64,000 bases of DNA from Nocardia bhagyanarayanae (GTDB lineage Bacteria > Actinomycetota > Actinomycetes > Mycobacteriales > Mycobacteriaceae), in the NCBI RefSeq assembly GCF_006716565.1, contig NZ_VFPG01000001.1:2046001-2110000 (forward strand), read 5' to 3'. Below, piece by piece: positions 60,708 to 64,000 of the stretch. The notes beneath the pieces are model-generated. The model saw nothing but the letters and a program-made list of their open reading frames with translations, was not told where the DNA came from and did not search any database. A program made the position numbers and the translations under genes. Position 1 is the stretch's first letter. The number at the start of each line of letters is the position of its first letter.

Positions 60708-61181
60708 CTACTCGCAGGCAATCCCGTCGCCGTCCCGGTCCAGCTCGCTGCGATATCCGGGCTCTCCCTGACGGAGCGGAGCCGCGCCCGCCGCCTTGGC
60801 CGCGGCGCAATTGCGGTAGTAGGCGCCGCTCTGCTGCGGCATGGGCGGAGCCGGTGGCGGCGCGACCTGCGGCGGTGGGGGCGGTGGCGCTGCCTGGGGC
60901 GGGGGCGGCGCTACCTGGGGCGTCGGAACCGGTGGCGGTGGCGGTGGCTGCGATATCGACGGCGGCACGAACGTCGCGGGCGGCGGAAGCGTGGTCACGC
61001 TGGTTGTGGTCGGGGGCGGCGGCGTGGTCGCGCTGGTCGTGGTCGGTGGTGTCGTCACCGTGGTGCGTGCCGTGGTCGTCGATCGGGGGCGGTCGTTTTC
61101 GGTGTCGCCGCCGCAACCCGCGGCGGCGAGCACCGCGAATCCGATCGCGGCGACGACGGCGGTATGTCGTGGTGTCCCCAT
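60708..61181 (-). CDS. Lipoprotein with Pro-rich stalk and excalibur calcium-binding domain
   Basis: I choose the ATG at 61181, preceded by AGGAAA. The 157-residue protein has a signal segment and lipobox (AVLAAAGC), a Thr-rich then Pro-rich stalk of about 85 residues, and a C-terminal excalibur domain (YYRNCAAAKAAGAAPLRQGE, then DRDGDGIACE with the EF-hand-like DxDxDG). Such proteins are surface-anchored and often bind calcium; the partner is unknown. It converges on the dioxygenase gene with a seven-base gap. Confidence 0.88.
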   Translation of the reverse strand: MGTPRHTAVVAAIGFAVLAAAGCGGDTENDRPRSTTTARTTVTTPPTTTSATTPPPPTTTSVTTLPPPATFVPPSISQPPPPPPVPTPQVAPPPPQAAPPPPPPQVAPPPAPPMPQQSGAYYRNCAAAKAAGAAPLRQGEPGYRSELDRDGDGIACE

Positions 61182-61388
61182 GATTTCCTGCGATATCGAG
61201 TGATTGGACGACGCGACCCGGTTCAGGCCCGAAGGCGGCTCCCCCCGACAGGAGTCGTCGCGTGCTGGAACATCCTGACAGGCAAAATGTTTGGACACGC
61301 CGGATTTTGGGAATTCTGCCCGCCCTCGGTGGTTGTCAGGCGTGTCCAGGGATGCTTTAGACCACTTGCCCGACGGTCGGGGTGTGCC

Positions 61389-62168
61389 TCAGGCCGGACC
61401 CGACCGGTGCGCGGTGAGTACCGGCTGGAAGAAGCCGGTTTCCTCGGGCGTGTGCCAGGTCGGTTCGACGAAGCCCGCCTCCGTGACGAACTCCGTGAGC
61501 TGCGCCCTGGTCAGCGCCCAGTAACGCGCGCCGCCGACCCGGACGGCCCAGCCGCCGCCCCCCTCGGTGAGCCGGAACATCTCGAAGTCGTACCGCTCGC
61601 CGTCCTCGTCCCAGCTCCAGAGCTGGAAGGTGACGGTGCGACCGGTGGCGGAGTGGACCGACTTCGGCGGCATACCAGCGGGTTTGGCGGCGCGCAGCGC
61701 GTCGTAGTCGCGGGTTGTCAGCACCAGCAGACCGCCCGGCCGCAGCGCCCGCCACATCTCCCCGAGCGCAGTGCCCACCTCGACGGCGGTGAGCAGGTGC
61801 GGCAGCGCGTTGTCGGCGCACACCACCGCGTCGGCCCACCCGCCCGCGAAGGGCAGCGCCCGCATATCCCCGGCCACGGTAGGCAGCCGTAGCCCCCTCG
61901 TCCGCGCCTCCTCGGCCGCCCGCGCCGCCGCCACCGGACTCAGATCCATCCCCACCACGGTGTGCCCGCACGCCGCCAACCCGATCGCCTGCGTGCCGAT
62001 CCCGCACGCCGCGTCGAGCACCGTCGACGGCCCCGCCCCCAACCGCCCCCGCAATACCCGATCCAACGCCCGCCCCTGCCCCGCGACCGCCGCGGGCCAG
62101 TCCTCGTAGAGCAGGTGATACTCGTCGGCCAAGTGGTCGTAGAAGTCCCGCGCCGCGTCTCCGGACAT
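61389..62168 (-). CDS. Class I SAM-dependent methyltransferase
   Basis: The 259-residue protein has the Rossmann methyltransferase motifs: FYDHLADEYHLLYEDW near the start, motif I VLDAACGIGTQAIGLA, motif II acidic residue in VVGMDLSPVAAARA, GDMRALPF and motif IV VVCADNALPHLL with LRPGGLLVLTTRD. The substrate is not evident; the later Trp-rich part (WSWDEDGERYDFEMF) resembles bacterial small-molecule methyltransferases. It is divergent from the LexA-like gene, with 90 bases between starts. Confidence 0.85.
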   Translation of the reverse strand: MSGDAARDFYDHLADEYHLLYEDWPAAVAGQGRALDRVLRGRLGAGPSTVLDAACGIGTQAIGLAACGHTVVGMDLSPVAAARAAEEARTRGLRLPTVAGDMRALPFAGGWADAVVCADNALPHLLTAVEVGTALGEMWRALRPGGLLVLTTRDYDALRAAKPAGMPPKSVHSATGRTVTFQLWSWDEDGERYDFEMFRLTEGGGGWAVRVGGARYWALTRAQLTEFVTEAGFVEPTWHTPEETGFFQPVLTAHRSGPA

Positions 62169-62258
62169 AGGCCCACCGTAGAGGGCGAGCGCGGTCGGCG
62201 GGGCTCCGCAACCGAGTCGCGGGGTGAATTGTCAGCGCCCGCCTCTAGCATTCCCCGG

Positions 62259-62906
62259 GTGACCGGATACGACTTCGAGCATCTCGATACTTCGACGCTG
62301 CCGCCGCGCCAGCAGCGCGTTCTGGGCGTGATTCGGGACTGGGTGGTCGAGTACGGGTATCCGCCGAACAGCAGGCAGATCGGTGACGCGGTCGGGCTGT
62401 CGGCGTCCACGGTCTCCAAGCACATGAAGAGCCTCGAGGAGCGGGGATTCCTGCGGCGCGGCTCCGGGATGGCGCGCCCGATCGACGTGCGGTTGTTCCT
62501 CCAGGGGACGGCGCGGGCGGAGAACTCCGATGCCGCGGTGACCGTGCCGGTGGTCGGCGACATCGCCGCGGGCACGCCCATCCTCGCCGAGCAGCACGCC
62601 GACGACACGTTGACGCTGCCGCGCGAGTTGGTCGGTCGCGGAACGGTTTTCGCGCTGCGGGTGCGCGGTGATTCGATGATCGACGCCGCCATCTGCGACG
62701 GCGACACGGTGGTGGTGCGCCAGCAGAACGAGGCGCACTCCGGCGACATCGTGGCCGCCATGATCGGCGAGGAGGCGACCGTGAAGGTGTATCGCCGCCG
62801 CAACGGCCACGTCTATCTCGAACCGCGCAACCCGGCTTACGACGTCATCGACGGGGACGAGGCCGTGATCCTCGGCAAAGTCGTCTCGGTGATGCGCCGG
62901 ATCTGA
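62259..62906 (+). CDS. LexA-like self-cleaving repressor (probable paralogue)
   Basis: The 215-residue protein has a LexA winged helix (LPPRQQRVLGVIRDWVVEYG, SRQIGDAVGLSASTVSKHMK) and a complete S24 protease half: cleavage-site Ala-Gly in VGDIAAGTPIL, Ser in VRGDSMIDAAI and Lys in EATVKVYRR. It should therefore be cleavable under RecA control. The DNA-recognition segment differs from classical actinobacterial LexA, and no SOS box (GAAC-N4-GTTC type) is seen in its short promoter. It also lacks the usual lexA neighbours. It may be a second LexA-type regulator. GTG 62259 gives a near-leaderless transcript. Confidence 0.85.
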   Translation: MTGYDFEHLDTSTLPPRQQRVLGVIRDWVVEYGYPPNSRQIGDAVGLSASTVSKHMKSLEERGFLRRGSGMARPIDVRLFLQGTARAENSDAAVTVPVVGDIAAGTPILAEQHADDTLTLPRELVGRGTVFALRVRGDSMIDAAICDGDTVVVRQQNEAHSGDIVAAMIGEEATVKVYRRRNGHVYLEPRNPAYDVIDGDEAVILGKVVSVMRRI

Positions 62907-62947
62907 CGCGCGGGCACCCCGCACGAGGTCAACCCGTACAGAGGCGA

Positions 62948-62974
62948 CCCCCGTCAGGAGGGGACCGACGGGGG
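62948..62974 (+). terminator. Weak hairpin after the LexA-like gene
   Basis: CCCCCGTC pairs with GACGGGGG across an 11-base loop, 41 bases after the stop. No T-run follows. It may act as a terminator. Confidence 0.4.
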
Positions 62975-63441
62975 CCGCGTTGGGCACCGAGGTGGGGCGG
63001 TACGGGCGGGCCGACCACCTCGGTTGTTCTGTTATCTCCGCGGACGCCTATTTCGCAGCAGTGAGCGCGCCACTGATTTCGGCGGCCGCCCGTGGTCCGC
63101 TCCTTCGGAGGTCGAGGCGGGACCCGGTTCCGCTGATCCCGACCGGCGGTCGCCCCGGACCCACCGCGGGACAGGCTGCTGCGGTAACCCCCAAGTGGTT
63201 CTTTGTGTTTCGGATCTGTGGGGGAGTTGGAGCGCCATGTCGTGCCGCCCCGGCGGCCGATGCCGTCACGCTCGGCACCCGTCGGCTCGGCCTTGGGCAA
63301 GAACACACCTGAGTGCGCGGCGCGCAACGCGGCCATTCCTGTCGTCACCGCCGATCCGATGGCGGCCGCGCTGGCCCCGGGGCGACACTGCAGACGGAAA
63401 GCCGCGTTACGACATGCACATCGCCGTGCTGAACCCGGGTC
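62975..63441. other. Gene-free stretch
   Basis: Open frames on both strands here lack ribosome sites and resemble nothing I know. I saw no repeat and no tRNA-like or other RNA signature. It may hold remnants of the upstream part of the broken gene at 63442-63790. Confidence 0.3.
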
Positions 63442-63790
63442 GTGGACGTCGACGCGCTGGCCTCGACCATGCGGGCGTGCCCGAGTGCGCAGGTCTCGGT
63501 GCGCAATGCCGACAGGTCGGAGCAAGCCGTCGACTGGGAGGTGCCGGTGGTCAAAAGACATTGCCGGGCTGGGTCCGGTGCGAGAGATGCTCCACATCCG
63601 AGAACTGGGCAACAAGAGCACCGGCAGCATGACCGCGGCCGCCGTCGTGCGTTTCGTGACGCTAGGCAGTCGCACGGTGATCGAATACATCAGCGGCAAA
63701 CTCGGCTTCTACGACTCCGAAATACCCGCGGCGAGCATCACATTCGGAGATCGACTGCTGGTCGCGCAGGTGGCCGAGCCGAAGCGCTGA
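63442..63790 (+). pseudogene. Possible frameshifted small gene of unknown function
   Basis: The frame from GTG 63442 reads VDVDALASTMRACPSAQVSV with coding-like third positions until about 63560. The protein-like text then continues in another frame: WSKDIAGLGPVREMLHIREL and, later, VVRFVTLGSRTVIEYISGKL with FGDRLLVAQVAEPKR to a stop at 63790. An AAAA run (63553-63556) lies at the switch. Joined, the two parts would give about 115 residues. I do not recognise the family. Confidence 0.4.
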
Positions 63791-63793
63791 GTC

Positions 63794-64000
63794 TCAGGAC
63801 TGGTCCAAGCGGCGAAGTTCTTCGGCGACATCGAAATTCGCCGGCGGCCAGTCCAGTTTCAACTTCTCCAGCGCGTCGATGAGCAGCTCGGTGACAGCGA
63901 GCCGGGCGTACCACTTGTGGTCGGCGGGCAGCACGTACCAAGGCGCGTCGGCGGTCGACGTGCGGTCGACCATGGCCTGGTACGCCTCCAGATAAGCGGG
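63794..64000 (-). CDS. ppk2: Polyphosphate kinase 2 family protein (C-terminal end only)
   Basis: The last 68 residues of a reverse-strand gene are in the window. They read AYLEAYQAMVDRTSTADAPW, YVLPADHKWYARLAVTELL and ALEKLKLDWPPANFDV to the stop at 63794. This is the C-terminus of PPK2 enzymes, including the conserved WYVxPADxKW motif, which use polyphosphate to phosphorylate nucleotides. The N-terminal Walker motifs lie beyond the window, so the subclass cannot be told. Confidence 0.88.
   Translation of the reverse strand, partial: PAYLEAYQAMVDRTSTADAPWYVLPADHKWYARLAVTELLIDALEKLKLDWPPANFDVAEELRRLDQS

Noticed and set aside
61293..61347. GGACACGCC/GGCGTGTCC inverted repeat as an attenuator
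   Set aside because: The loop is 37 bases and the arms only nine; it lies between two genes without a clear relation to either.

Overview
The window is high-GC actinobacterial DNA, most likely from Nocardia or a close mycolic-acid relative. The evidence is very strong G/C bias at third codon positions, many GTG starts and GTGA/ATGA gene overlaps, an isocitrate lyase gene followed by a 3-hydroxybutyryl-CoA dehydrogenase, a type VII (WXG-like) secretion substrate joined to an RHS toxin, and a MetE homologue. The genus is inferred from gene content only. No rRNA, tRNA, CRISPR array or intact insertion sequence was seen.

Layout. 1-1.5 kb: a truncated XRE/DUF5753 regulator, a small orphan protein and a DUF4254 protein. 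1.5-11.6 kb: an amino-sugar catabolic locus. An ABC importer (lipoprotein plus two permeases, no ATPase) is divergent from a ROK kinase, NagA-type deacetylase, SIS (AgaS-like) protein, PfkB kinase and class II aldolase, with a DeoR regulator nearby. The kinase/aldolase/SIS combination fits the tagatose route for N-acetylgalactosamine. 11.6-31.5 kb: PnuC, a NitT/TauT-type ABC importer, and a large purine-degradation locus (xdhC, a MobA-like nucleotidyltransferase, uraD, uraH, urate oxidase, an 8-oxoguanine-type deaminase, xanthine dehydrogenase in two genes, an HpcH-like lyase, allantoicase, PuuE allantoinase). The locus is split by a reverse-strand STAND/TPR regulator with its small companion. 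31.5-34.1 kb: an unrecognised gene, two gene remnants and a HAD hydrolase. 34.4-39.7 kb: a type VII-linked RHS polymorphic toxin whose frame breaks just before the tip, its presumed immunity gene and an orphan toxin fragment. 39.9-46.6 kb: secreted lipase, aceA, 3-hydroxybutyryl-CoA dehydrogenase and a MetE homologue that has lost its zinc ligands.

46.7-52.8 kb is unusual: three unrelated degenerate tandem-repeat arrays (8-bp, about 85-bp and about 26-bp periods) and a three-arm hairpin cluster surround a VOC/TetR pair and an AI-2E transporter. 52.8-56.5 kb: alcohol dehydrogenase, S1C protease and a VKOR/DsbA disulfide pair. 56.7-60.7 kb: a TetR-controlled esterase / flavin monooxygenase / cofactor-free dioxygenase operon matching the aqdRABC layout for alkylquinolone (PQS) breakdown. 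60.7-64 kb: an excalibur lipoprotein, a methyltransferase, a LexA-like repressor, a broken gene and the end of a PPK2 gene.

How the genes work together: the purine genes cover hypoxanthine/xanthine (and 8-oxoguanine) to urate, 5-hydroxyisourate, OHCU, S-allantoin, allantoate and ureidoglycolate plus urea. XdhC and the nucleotidyltransferase mature the molybdenum cofactor, and the NitT-type importer may feed the pathway. The amino-sugar genes cover import to triose phosphates. All functional calls rest on motifs and context read by eye; no database search was run.
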